NCBI RefSeq assembly: GCF_024600715.1
Contig: NZ_CP102332.1
Coordinates: forward strand, 1,860,001-1,924,000
Source: Streptomyces changanensis
GTDB lineage: Bacteria; Actinomycetota; Actinomycetes; Streptomycetales; Streptomycetaceae
Reading direction: 5' to 3'
Length of the DNA: 64,000 nt
Part shown: positions 7,241 through 15,241 of the stretch, one piece after another
Layout of the letters: every line of letters starts with the position of its first letter
Numbering within the stretch: the stretch's first letter is position 1
The notes under the pieces: model-generated
What the model was told of the DNA's origin: nothing
What the model saw: only the letters and a program-made list of their open reading frames with translations
The model's database searches: none
Made by a program: the position numbers and the translations under genes

Positions 7241-10200
7241 CACGCCACCCCCAAATCGATGTGCACCCCCTGCGTGCGCTTCAGCGTCAGCAGGACCCGC
7301 TGCACCTCCCGGCCGACCGCGACCGGGTCCATCGCCCCATGGATGTGGATCTCCGCACGGATCTCCCGCGCGCCGCCACCCGCGGCGACCGCCGGCCGGC
7401 CGAGGACCGGCTGCGTCGCCGACACCCGCCCGGCCACCTGCGCGACCGCCCGGTCCAGCACCGGGATCTGCTCCCGCATGCCGAGGGCGAGACCCTCCGT
7501 GGAGTACCGGCCCAGCTCCGCCATCACCCGCGACGGCGAGCGAATGCCGAGCGCCTTCTTGATGGCGGCCTGCATCCCCTTCGCGATGCTCAGCATCAGG
7601 TTCTCGATGTCCTTCTGCTGCGCGGCCAGCCCGGTGAGGAACCCCCGCCCGGCCTGCCGCCCCGCGTCGTACATCGCGTCGGCGCCCGTGAGCGCCATTC
7701 CGCTGGCCGCCTTGTCGATCTGCGACTGCGCCACCTGGATCTGCGACCACGTCGCGGCGTCCGCCGAGGCGAGCGCGGTGGCGTACTCGTACCCTGCCTC
7801 CGGGCCCATGTCGAGGATCTGCCGCAGCAGTCCCTTGTGCAGGCCGCGGCGGCCCAACTCGGCCACGCGCTTGGCGAACTTCTGGATCCGGTCGAGCTTC
7901 GCGATGAGCCCCACGCGGATGCCCTCCGCGCTCACCTCCCCCTCGTCCATGCCGAGCTGCTGAAGCCCCGCCCCGGCGCGCGCCGAGTCGGCGAGCCGGT
8001 TGGCGTACTCCTTCGCCTCGGCGATCTTCTTGACGATGGCGATCCGCTGGTCGGACAGGGTCTGAAGGCGCGTGGTGTTCTTGGCGACCATGGCCAGCAG
8101 CCGGTCATCGACCTTCGACCGCGACCCGGCCCACGCGGCAGTGATCGCCGCGCTGAGCCGCTTGGCCATGGCTGCGATCTTCTCCCGCGACCCGGTCATG
8201 CCGACGATCAGGCCGTTGCCGATCTCCCGCGCGAGGGCCTGCATCTTCTTCGACGGGGACGCGATCTGTAGCTCCGCCCGCACGCCAGCCTCGACCGCGG
8301 CCGCCATGTGCCGGGCCGACGAGAACACGCCCGCCGAGGACCCGGCCAGCCCCGCAGCCAGGCCGCGCCCGGCGTCCACGCCCGCCCCGGTGAGGCCCGC
8401 GCCGAATCCCAGAGCGTTCCGTCCCTGGTTGAGTGCGTCGAGCGTGCTGACGCCGAGGCGGTTCACCGCGGCGGCCCGGATCACGTACTCGCCGTTGCTC
8501 AGCATCATGGGGACGCTGTCCGACGTGCCCGTGCCCGGCCCGCGGACGATGCCACCTGTGGCCAGCCCTCCAGGTGTCCGGCCCCGTCGCTTCCGGGCCT
8601 CGCCGGTCGACTTGGTGACGATGTGGTTGGTGTAGATGTACGTGTGCGCCGTCATCCCGTCGATGCCGACGATGTACCCGCGGGCCTGCGCGATGGCCGC
8701 CTGGAGCTGCCCGATCCGGGCCCGGATCTCCGCCCGCCTGCTGTCCGGGACACGGGCCAGCTGGTTCTTCGCGTGCGTGAGCTTGGCCTGGAGATCACTC
8801 ATATCGCCCTTGAGCAGGGCGGTCTTGTTCGGGGTCCGCAGGATCTGCGCCGCGAGCGCGGCCGCGTGACCCTTGGTGGTCTCCATCTGCGCGCCGGTCT
8901 TCAGCAGCGCCGCCCGGCCACGCTCGTAGATCCCGTTGACGGTCGACCAGCTCGCGCCGTTGGCCCGTGCCGACTCCGCGGCACGCATCGTGGTGGAGAC
9001 GATCGCGTCCAGCGCCGCGTTGTTCTCACGGCCGGCCTCGGTGTTCTCGCTCAGGGTGCGCCCGTTGCGCTTGACCGCCTCGGACGCCGCGTCGATGGCG
9101 GCCTCCATCGCGCGCACGTCGCCGCGCGCCTGGAGGTAAGTGTCGTTCAGGGCGTGCAGGGACTGCCGCAAACCGTCCGCGCTGGCCTTCTGCGCGTCCA
9201 ACTGTGCCTTCACCGTCTGCGCCTGCTGCCCGAACAGGCCCATCGACTGAGCGGCGATCTGCTGCTCGAACGCCTGCGCCTTCAGCGCGGTCGTGTACCC
9301 GTCCAGCTGCCCCTTCAGCTCGCCCGTCGTCAGGCCCTGCGACCGGGCCCGCGCCGCCAGCAGGTCGAACGTCGCCGCGGCCGTCTGGCCGTGGCCGCTG
9401 GAGACCATGTTGGCGAGCGCCTTGTCGACGTCCTCCAGCGTGCCCTTCCACTCGCGGACGGGCGCGCTGTCCATGCCGACGATCTCGTTGAGGCCCTGAC
9501 GGAACTGGTCCCACTGGTCCGGACGGGCCAGCCCCCGCAGCGCCTCGTCGAACGCTGCGAAGTCGCGGCCCAGCACGCGGGCCGCCTCGCCCGTAAGCCG
9601 GCCGGAGTCGGCGAACTCCGCCAGGCTGACGGTCATCTTGTCGATGTCCGCCGGGGTCCGCTGCCCCATCTGCGACAGCTCGCTCATCAGGATCAGCAGC
9701 AGCCCGATACCCGTCCCCGCCACCGCGAGCTTCGCGCCCCGGGACATGGTGGCCATCGCCGCCGTGAACGCGGCCATCCCGCCGGTCGCCCCGGCTGCGG
9801 CGCCCTGCATCGCCAGCGTCGCCGCGGCCACGCCCCCGAGCGCGCCGCGGACCGCCGCCAGCCCGGCCGCCGCCAGCTTGACCGCCTTGATGGCGATGGC
9901 GATCTGGAGGATCACCGCGATAGCCCCCGGAGGCACGGCGGACACGATCGACGCGAGGACGTTGACGACCTGGAGCAGTCCGACGCCGACCTCGCTGCCG
10001 GCCTGAAGGAGATTCCCCAGCGCCTCGACGACGCCGCGCAGCGCAGCCCCCACCGTGGGGCCCTGCGCGCGGGCGTAGTCCATGAACTGGGCCAGCGACC
10101 CGTTGTCGTACTCGCCCGACTCCAGACGCATCATGAACGTGACCAGCGCGTCGTTCGCCCGCCGAATCGTCCCGGTGGAGAACTCGCCGAACCGGTTCAT

Positions 10201-10926
10201 CATCCGGTCGAACCCCGGCGTGCTGACCGCCCCGCCGGCCAGGGTGACCACGCGGTCCAGCTCAGCGCCCACACCGCGCACGGCCGGCGTGAGCTTCGGC
10301 AGCGCGGCCCCGAGGACCGCGAACCCCTTGGTGATCGGGGTGACAGTGTCCTCGGCCGACGCGTCCGACCACGCCTTGTACTCGTCCTTGAACTGCGACA
10401 GCGCGACGGACGCCTTCTGCGTCGCAGGCGGCATCTTGGCGAGCTGCCGGGTGTACGCGACCTGCGCCTCGACAGCCTCCGCCGACGTGGCGCCCGACTC
10501 GGCGACCGCGTCCCGGTACGCCTGCTGCGCCTCGGCGGCCTCGCCCATCGCGGCGACCTGCGGGCCCAGCGCCACCGCGTAAGCCGCAGCCGCCGCACCC
10601 GCCGCCGCGGTCTGCGCCACCACCGGCGCCAGCGCGCCGACCACCCCGGCCGCCGCAGGGATCGCCGCCGGCGCCAGCGACATCAGCGCGCCCTGCACCG
10701 CCTCCATGCTGCGGGAGATGGCACCCTCGGCCCGGGTGAACCGGCCCTGCATGTCGCGCAGGCGCCCATCGGCGTCGCGCGAAAGGCGGTTCAGGGAGTC
10801 CGAGCCGCCCGACTGGGCGTCGGCCAGGCGCCGCTGGAGCCGCTGCGCGGCGTCGCCCGCACTGTTCAGGACCCGCGACAGCTGGTCGCGGCCGGTCAGC
10901 AGGAAGTTCAGCCGGGAGTCCGCCAT
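7240..10926 (-). CDS. Tail tape measure protein
   Basis: 1228 aa, the longest protein of the element. The N-terminus (LNFLLTGRDQLSRVLNSAGDAA) is typical of actinophage tape measures. Two hydrophobic Ala/Gly-rich stretches follow (about residues 95-125 and 330-410), then long helical coiled-coil repeats and a Gly-rich segment (GLATGGIVRGPGTGTSDSV). By the usual rule of about 0.15 nm per residue the tail would be near 180 nm (inference). It directly follows the frameshifted chaperone pair, the canonical siphovirus order. Confidence 0.93.
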   Translation of the reverse strand: MADSRLNFLLTGRDQLSRVLNSAGDAAQRLQRRLADAQSGGSDSLNRLSRDADGRLRDMQGRFTRAEGAISRSMEAVQGALMSLAPAAIPAAAGVVGALAPVVAQTAAAGAAAAAYAVALGPQVAAMGEAAEAQQAYRDAVAESGATSAEAVEAQVAYTRQLAKMPPATQKASVALSQFKDEYKAWSDASAEDTVTPITKGFAVLGAALPKLTPAVRGVGAELDRVVTLAGGAVSTPGFDRMMNRFGEFSTGTIRRANDALVTFMMRLESGEYDNGSLAQFMDYARAQGPTVGAALRGVVEALGNLLQAGSEVGVGLLQVVNVLASIVSAVPPGAIAVILQIAIAIKAVKLAAAGLAAVRGALGGVAAATLAMQGAAAGATGGMAAFTAAMATMSRGAKLAVAGTGIGLLLILMSELSQMGQRTPADIDKMTVSLAEFADSGRLTGEAARVLGRDFAAFDEALRGLARPDQWDQFRQGLNEIVGMDSAPVREWKGTLEDVDKALANMVSSGHGQTAAATFDLLAARARSQGLTTGELKGQLDGYTTALKAQAFEQQIAAQSMGLFGQQAQTVKAQLDAQKASADGLRQSLHALNDTYLQARGDVRAMEAAIDAASEAVKRNGRTLSENTEAGRENNAALDAIVSTTMRAAESARANGASWSTVNGIYERGRAALLKTGAQMETTKGHAAALAAQILRTPNKTALLKGDMSDLQAKLTHAKNQLARVPDSRRAEIRARIGQLQAAIAQARGYIVGIDGMTAHTYIYTNHIVTKSTGEARKRRGRTPGGLATGGIVRGPGTGTSDSVPMMLSNGEYVIRAAAVNRLGVSTLDALNQGRNALGFGAGLTGAGVDAGRGLAAGLAGSSAGVFSSARHMAAAVEAGVRAELQIASPSKKMQALAREIGNGLIVGMTGSREKIAAMAKRLSAAITAAWAGSRSKVDDRLLAMVAKNTTRLQTLSDQRIAIVKKIAEAKEYANRLADSARAGAGLQQLGMDEGEVSAEGIRVGLIAKLDRIQKFAKRVAELGRRGLHKGLLRQILDMGPEAGYEYATALASADAATWSQIQVAQSQIDKAASGMALTGADAMYDAGRQAGRGFLTGLAAQQKDIENLMLSIAKGMQAAIKKALGIRSPSRVMAELGRYSTEGLALGMREQIPVLDRAVAQVAGRVSATQPVLGRPAVAAGGGAREIRAEIHIHGAMDPVAVGREVQRVLLTLKRTQGVHIDLGVA

Positions 10927-10928
10927 GG

Positions 10929-11557
10929 TCAGTCACCTCCGGCTGCCTGTTGCTGGGCCTGGTAGTGGTCGAGCCACAGGACGAGCGCCTCGAAGTCGTC
11001 GACCAGTTGCCGGTCTACGACGTCGGGCGGCATGCTCAGGACGTGGGCGAAGAGCCCGAGGTACTCGGCTCGGACTCGGACGAGGTCGGGGTCAGGCTCT
11101 CGTCCGGGCTCGACTCGGCCACCGCCCCTTTTGGGCGGCCCTCCTCGAACTCGGCGACGGCTCGGGCCACCTGCTCGTCGGCGTGCTCACGGTCGAGCGC
11201 CGTCGGGGGGATGTGGTTGAGGATCTGGGCGAGCGTCTCCGCCGTGAGGTCCGGCTCCGCCGCCGCGATCTGCGCGGACGTCTCCACCCACCGGGTGACC
11301 TCGTCCCGGTCGAGGCGGACGACCATCTCCTCCACGCCCGGGTCGAACTCCCCGTACCGCAGACTCGGCGTGCTGCGCTTCTTGATGACCCAGACGATGG
11401 AGCGCATCGCCTCCAGATCCTCGTTCTCCAGCCCCGCCCGCAACTCGCCCCACTTCATGTCGGCGGTCCGGGACGCGATGGACGCCTCCGACACCCGCAG
11501 CGACCGGACGTCGTAGTGCTCCGGCTCGCCGCTCTCCGGCGTGTACACGATGATCAA
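10929..11557 (-). CDS. Tail assembly chaperone GT fusion made by -1 frameshift
   Basis: Ribosomes slipping back one base at CCCAAAA (11129-11135, after codon 143 of the upstream frame) would read on to the TGA at 10929-10931. This adds 66 residues (ending LVLWLDHYQAQQQAAGGD) and gives a 209-aa product. The added frame is open from the slip site to its stop, and its end lies two bases before the tape-measure ATG. In lambda-like siphoviruses the G and GT proteins chaperone the tape measure at a fixed ratio. Frameshifting is inferred from heptamer phase, reading frames and position; it has not been measured. Confidence 0.8.
11036..11557 (-). CDS. Tail assembly chaperone, unshifted product (gpG-like)
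   Basis: 173 aa, beginning MIIVYTPESG. The helical core (residues 30-140) carries EMVVRLDRDEVTRWVETSAQ and AETLAQILNHIPP, followed by a Ser/Pro/Glu-rich disordered tail. It lies between the minor capsid/neck gene and the tape measure, the expected slot for the shorter chaperone. The slippery heptamer falls at codons 142-143, so most ribosomes would terminate at 11036 and a minority would make the GT fusion. Confidence 0.85.
   Translation of the reverse strand: MIIVYTPESGEPEHYDVRSLRVSEASIASRTADMKWGELRAGLENEDLEAMRSIVWVIKKRSTPSLRYGEFDPGVEEMVVRLDRDEVTRWVETSAQIAAAEPDLTAETLAQILNHIPPTALDREHADEQVARAVAEFEEGRPKGAVAESSPDESLTPTSSESEPSTSGSSPTS
11129..11135 (-). promoter_or_regulatory. Programmed -1 ribosomal frameshift site (slippery heptamer CCCAAAA)
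   Basis: On the coding strand the heptamer is in the correct phase, C CCA AAA, so that P- and A-site tRNAs can re-pair with CCC and AAA after slipping back. The next codon is AGG. GC-rich sequence downstream could fold into a stimulatory structure, but I did not identify a specific one. Confidence 0.8.
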
Positions 11558-11566
11558 CGTGGGCTC

Positions 11567-12076
11567 CTAGGTGATCTGGTTGCGGACGTCGTCGACGATG
11601 CGGGCGACTTCGGCGGTCATGCGGGGCATGTGCGTGCGGACCGTCCGGTCCCACCACAGCGGCGACGCGGTCTGCGTCACCCACCGCCGCCGGTTGCCGA
11701 ACACCGGGTGCCGGATCCGGCCCGAGTTGATGACGGTGGGCATGTTCCGCAGGTCGGGCGGCAGCGCGCCCTTGTCGACCCACACCCGCGCGCCCGGGTT
11801 CCCACCGGTCCGGACGGAGATCCGGATGGCGTCCGCGATCGTCGCCCGCAGCGGACGCGACGTCGGGGAGGACCCGCCCCGGCTCCCGGCCCGCCGCGGC
11901 GGCGCCTGGATCGGCAGCGTCCGGATGGTCTGCTGGAGGTCCGCGCGCAGCGGTTCGGCGGCCCGTCGAATGCGACGGGTCATGTTCGCCCGGAGGCGCG
12001 GCCCGCCCGCGGCCCTCAGACGCCGGGACAGCTCCAGGAGCTGCCCGGTCCCGGTGATACGGACGGACTGCGCCAC
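11567..12076 (-). CDS. HK97 gp10-like neck/minor tail protein
   Basis: 169 aa, strongly basic (TRRIRRAAEPLRADLQQ, SSPTSRPLRATIADAI), with an aromatic C-terminal region (SPLWWDRTVRTHMPRM). Size, charge and position between the major tail protein and the tail chaperones match the HK97 gp10/minor capsid or tail-completion group that joins head to tail. I cannot choose between these sub-families from sequence alone. Confidence 0.65.
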   Translation of the reverse strand: MAQSVRITGTGQLLELSRRLRAAGGPRLRANMTRRIRRAAEPLRADLQQTIRTLPIQAPPRRAGSRGGSSPTSRPLRATIADAIRISVRTGGNPGARVWVDKGALPPDLRNMPTVINSGRIRHPVFGNRRRWVTQTASPLWWDRTVRTHMPRMTAEVARIVDDVRNQIT

Positions 12077-12085
12077 GGGGTCACC

Positions 12086-13072
12086 TCACAGGCTGCTGTC
12101 GGTGGACATGTACGTGATAGCCGGGAGGTTCGTCCCGTCATACAGGCCGGTGAAATTGAACGTGGGCCGCACGACCTCGAACCCCTCGACCTGCGGGGGA
12201 GCGTCGTCCACCTTGATCGCGGGGAGGGCGATCCGGAACGTCTCGGCGTGGGCGCCCTCGATGACCGGGCCGACGAACTCCCAGACGAGGCTGGTCGCCC
12301 CGTCGCTGGTGTGCAGGTCGTCGATCGTCGTGGCGACGTAGTCCATCTCCAGCGACCCGGTGATCTTCACCAGGTCGTTCGAGATGGGCTCCGCCTTGAG
12401 GGCGGACTGGTTCGCGTAGAACCTGTCGACCGCTTGCGGGCGCTCGATCTTCACCGTGACCTTGCGGACCCCGTCGAGCGCCGTCTCCGCGCCGTACGCG
12501 CCGGTCTTCAGCGCCATCTGCCCGAAGTGGAAGGGGGACATGGACGGGTACGACGCGGTCGCCAGCGTCTGCGCCTCGCTGCAGTCCCGCCCGTCGAACT
12601 CGAAGGACGACGTGAGCATCCCGCCGCCCTCGCACGAGAACTCGGCGCTGGTCACCTTGCAGCCGACCAGCGACTTGTCCGTGACGACCCCGGTGGTCAG
12701 CGGCACGCCCTTCTGGATCGACAGGCTCTTGCCCGCCGTGTCCGCGAGGGTGTGAGTCTGGAGGTATGCCGTCGTTGCCTCCTGCTGGACCGGTGTCACC
12801 GTCGTGCCCATCAGGGCCTGGAGCAGAAGCCCCATCCCGCGGTTCGTGACCTCCAGGTTCAGCGACCCGGACACCTGCCGCTGCGTCACCACCCGCCGCG
12901 ACGACAGCGCCAGCAGCCGGCCCGCCGCGATGCCGCTGGACTGGGCGGTCGTCTTGGACAGGACGAGGGACTCGCTCGTGAACTCCAAGAACTGCGTGGG
13001 CGCCACGAACGTGCCGTACGTCGACTCCGCCGCGACGCCGAGCTGGGCACCAAGGCCCGATCCGATCGCCAT
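12086..13072 (-). CDS. Major tail tube protein
   Basis: 328 aa, beta-rich. Segments such as GSLNLEVTNRGMGLLLQALMG and FEFDGRDCSEAQTL, and the N-terminus GSGLGAQLGVAAESTYGT, are typical of actinophage major tail proteins that polymerise into the tube. The start overlaps the preceding stop as TGATG. It lies upstream of the chaperone and tape-measure genes. It should be among the most abundant virion proteins if particles are made. Confidence 0.85.
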   Translation of the reverse strand: MAIGSGLGAQLGVAAESTYGTFVAPTQFLEFTSESLVLSKTTAQSSGIAAGRLLALSSRRVVTQRQVSGSLNLEVTNRGMGLLLQALMGTTVTPVQQEATTAYLQTHTLADTAGKSLSIQKGVPLTTGVVTDKSLVGCKVTSAEFSCEGGGMLTSSFEFDGRDCSEAQTLATASYPSMSPFHFGQMALKTGAYGAETALDGVRKVTVKIERPQAVDRFYANQSALKAEPISNDLVKITGSLEMDYVATTIDDLHTSDGATSLVWEFVGPVIEGAHAETFRIALPAIKVDDAPPQVEGFEVVRPTFNFTGLYDGTNLPAITYMSTDSSL

Positions 13073-13290
13073 CAGACCTCACGCTCCTTCGCGGCCCGCG
13101 CCGCCACGGCCTTCCGCACCAGCGGCTCCGGCTCCCTCGGCTCGTCCACCGGCTCCCAGGTGGACGACTGGCAGACGTAGCCGTCGTACCGGTGATCCGG
13201 TACCTCGACGACCTCGTCCGGCTGAACACTGCGGCCCCCAAGCTCCGGCACGGTGACCGGCTCCGGGCCGATGAAGCGCACACGCGCCAT
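13072..13290 (-). CDS. Small phage structural-module protein, 72 aa
   Basis: The protein begins ARVRFIGPEPVTVPELGGRSVQPDEVVEVP, a pattern shared with other short head-tail region proteins that fold as a small beta domain; it ends in a charged Lys/Arg/Glu tail. A similar N-terminal pattern (IRMLVSVAGAGFSWQPGQVVDLP) occurs in the 71-aa protein at 14605-14820, so the two may be related. Specific function is unknown. Confidence 0.6.
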   Translation of the reverse strand: MARVRFIGPEPVTVPELGGRSVQPDEVVEVPDHRYDGYVCQSSTWEPVDEPREPEPLVRKAVAARAAKEREV

Positions 13291-13318
13291 CGCTGAACTC
13301 CTTCGTAGGTGGGGTGGG

Positions 13319-13786
13319 TCAGATGCGGGCGCGGCAGGCGACGCTGAACGCGACGCCGACCCTCACGCCCTGGTCGGTGTTGACCTGTCGCAGGGTCCCT
13401 GCGGTGAGGTGGGCCCACAGCACGGCGCCGCCCAGCGTCGGCGCCTCCGGGGCCGCGTCGGACGCGCGCAGCGCGTCCTCCACCACGGCCAGCAACTCGA
13501 ACGCCCGGGTCCGCCGGGACGCCACGTCACTGTCGCCGGTCCAGGACTCCAACCAGCAGGAGATGACGAACTCCTCGTCCCTCCTCCTGGCGCCCGCATA
13601 CGCGAACTCCTGCACCAGCGAGACGGCGTCCTCGCCATCCGGCTGCCAGCCGACCGCCACGATGTCCGCCGCCGACATGTCGCCCGTCGGCGGCCCGTCG
13701 ATGATGTCTACGTCGGCGAGCGCCGGCGCCGCACGCAGGATGGCCAGCAGCGCGTCGATCGCGGCCGGGACCGCGGAGGTGGCCAT
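13319..13786 (-). CDS. Putative tail terminator / tail-completion protein
   Basis: 155 aa. The ATG at 13786 overlaps the stop of the connector gene (ATGA). The sequence (IDALLAILRAAPALADVDIIDGPP, then RTRAFELLAVVEDALRA and VRVGVAFSVACRARI) resembles siphovirus tail-terminator or minor tail proteins, which cap the tail tube at the neck. Position between the head-tail connector and the major tail protein supports this. Exact sub-family not established. Confidence 0.65.
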   Translation of the reverse strand: MATSAVPAAIDALLAILRAAPALADVDIIDGPPTGDMSAADIVAVGWQPDGEDAVSLVQEFAYAGARRRDEEFVISCWLESWTGDSDVASRRTRAFELLAVVEDALRASDAAPEAPTLGGAVLWAHLTAGTLRQVNTDQGVRVGVAFSVACRARI

Positions 13787-14598
13787 CACGCCACCCCCGG
13801 CGGGAGCTGGTGCGGGCTGAGCAGTTGCGCGGCCCGGTGGGGGATCGCGTAGCCCAGGCCCGGGATCGGCTCGGTGACGTCGAAGTCCCCGGTCCCGACC
13901 TGCGGCCGCGCCGGGCCCTGCTGGGTGCGCCACAGGTGCTGGAGGATGATGAGCGCCGCAGAGCGGACGGACGGCGGCACGATGCGCCGCCCGGCCGTGT
14001 ACGTGATGCGCAGCGGGCCCGCCAGTGTCCCGCCGCTCGACAGCTGCACCACGCCGCTCGCCCCGTCCAGGGCGAGGTCGGCCGGCAGGTACGACGTGCC
14101 GCCTGACAGGACCGGCGCCAGCGTTGTCACCTCCAGCACGGGTGTCTGGCGCAGCACCAGCATGGACGAGCGCCGGAACGTGTGGTCCTCGACGACCGTG
14201 CGGGGGATGACCGGGCCGACGAACCATTCGACCGCCTCGGTGGCCGTGGCCACCCAGGTCCGCACCTCGTCGTCCTGTCGCGTGCTGGTCAGGTTCAGGT
14301 GGCGTTTCGCTTCGGCCAGGGAGAACAGGCCCTCCGCCGCCGCAGGGGCCACATCGAACGCGTCGGTGTAGGCGTGCGCCGGGCCGGTGAACACCCAGCG
14401 CACCGTGTGCCGCCCGGCCTGGGCCGTGGGGTAGTCGGCGCTGTACGTGCCCGTGCCGGTCGGGCTGGCGGCCGGGGTGGCCGTCGACCCGTCCGGCAGG
14501 GTCACGGTGACGGTGGCCGTCGTAGCGGTGGCGAGGGCGCCGTCCGGGTCCCGGCACTCTGCGGTCAGGCGCACGGTCGCGCCGAGATCGAACGGCAC
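13786..14598 (-). CDS. Head-tail connector (gp6-like) with N-terminal Ig-like domain
   Basis: 270 aa. Residues about 90-260 contain the gp6/gp15-type adaptor signature (SLAEAKRHLNLTSTRQDDE, IVPPSVRSAALIILQHLWR), the ring docked under the portal. Residues 1-85 are an added beta domain (TATVTVTLPDGSTATPAASP) that resembles an Ig-like or cadherin-like module and may be displayed on the capsid neck. The gene is coupled to the tail terminator by ATGA. Confidence 0.8.
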   Translation of the reverse strand: MPFDLGATVRLTAECRDPDGALATATTATVTVTLPDGSTATPAASPTGTGTYSADYPTAQAGRHTVRWVFTGPAHAYTDAFDVAPAAAEGLFSLAEAKRHLNLTSTRQDDEVRTWVATATEAVEWFVGPVIPRTVVEDHTFRRSSMLVLRQTPVLEVTTLAPVLSGGTSYLPADLALDGASGVVQLSSGGTLAGPLRITYTAGRRIVPPSVRSAALIILQHLWRTQQGPARPQVGTGDFDVTEPIPGLGYAIPHRAAQLLSPHQLPPGVA

Positions 14599-14604
14599 CC
14601 CAGC

Positions 14605-14820
14605 TCACCCCTTCCGTGTGGTGCGGCGGGTCCGCGGCCGGGCCGCCGTCTCGGCGCCGGCCGCCCGCTCCGGGGTCTCCATCGGCTCGTCGCGGATCAG
14701 CACGGCGCGCACGCCGTCGGCCCACTTCGCGGCCTCGGCGCCCGGCAGGTCGACGACCTGGCCGGGCTGCCACGAGAACCCCGCGCCCGCCACGCTGACG
14801 AGCATGCGGATCCGGGCCAT
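14605..14820 (-). CDS. Small head-region protein, 71 aa
   Basis: It starts IRMLVSVAGAGFSWQPGQVVDLPGAEAAKWADG, a short beta fold seen in many phage head-region proteins, and ends in a very basic tail (ARPRTRRTTRKG). The start shares one base with the previous stop. The basic tail may touch DNA or neighbouring capsid proteins; function not known. Confidence 0.6.
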   Translation of the reverse strand: MARIRMLVSVAGAGFSWQPGQVVDLPGAEAAKWADGVRAVLIRDEPMETPERAAGAETAARPRTRRTTRKG

Positions 14821-15218
14821 CAGTCACCCAGGCCCTGGTGCCGCTCGTTCACCTCGCGCTCGGCGCGGGCCTCGGCTGTCTCGACGGCCTTGTCCTGCGC
14901 CTCCTTCAGCGCCTTGATCTCGGCGTCCGGCTCCGACCCGCCGGTGCCGTCCTCGGCCGGGCCCGCGGTCACCCCGCGCGCTGCGATGTCCACCGCGGAC
15001 GCGGCCTGCACCGCGAGTTGCTCGCGGGCCGCCTGGACGGCGGTCTCCTTGTCGCCGATGAACTCCGGGTTGAGCTGGTCCGGCGTGCCGTCCGGGCGGC
15101 GCGAGGCCATGACGATCCGGTCGTGGTCGCCGTGCTCGGCCGCCTGGGGGGTCGGCGTCTCCTGGAGCACCCCGGTGTCCGGGGCGCTGTCCTTCCTGGG
15201 CGTAGGCGTGTTCGCCAT
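14820..15218 (-). CDS. Hypothetical hydrophilic head-module protein, 132 aa
   Basis: The product is acidic and helical (IKALKEAQDKAVETAEARAEREVNE at its end) with a disordered Thr/Pro-rich N-terminus and no hydrophobic core. It follows the capsid gene at once. Candidates include a capsid accessory protein or a protein involved in assembly, but HK97-type capsids often carry their own scaffold and nothing decisive is visible. Confidence 0.6.
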   Translation of the reverse strand: MANTPTPRKDSAPDTGVLQETPTPQAAEHGDHDRIVMASRRPDGTPDQLNPEFIGDKETAVQAAREQLAVQAASAVDIAARGVTAGPAEDGTGGSEPDAEIKALKEAQDKAVETAEARAEREVNERHQGLGD

Positions 15219-15241
15219 GGTGATGCTCTCCCTCGGCTCGA

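Noticed and set aside
2657..10965. Very long plus-strand open frames opposite the phage tail genes
   Set aside because: They mirror the codon phase of the minus-strand genes in GC-rich DNA, have Arg/Gly/His-rich nonsense composition and no ribosome sites.
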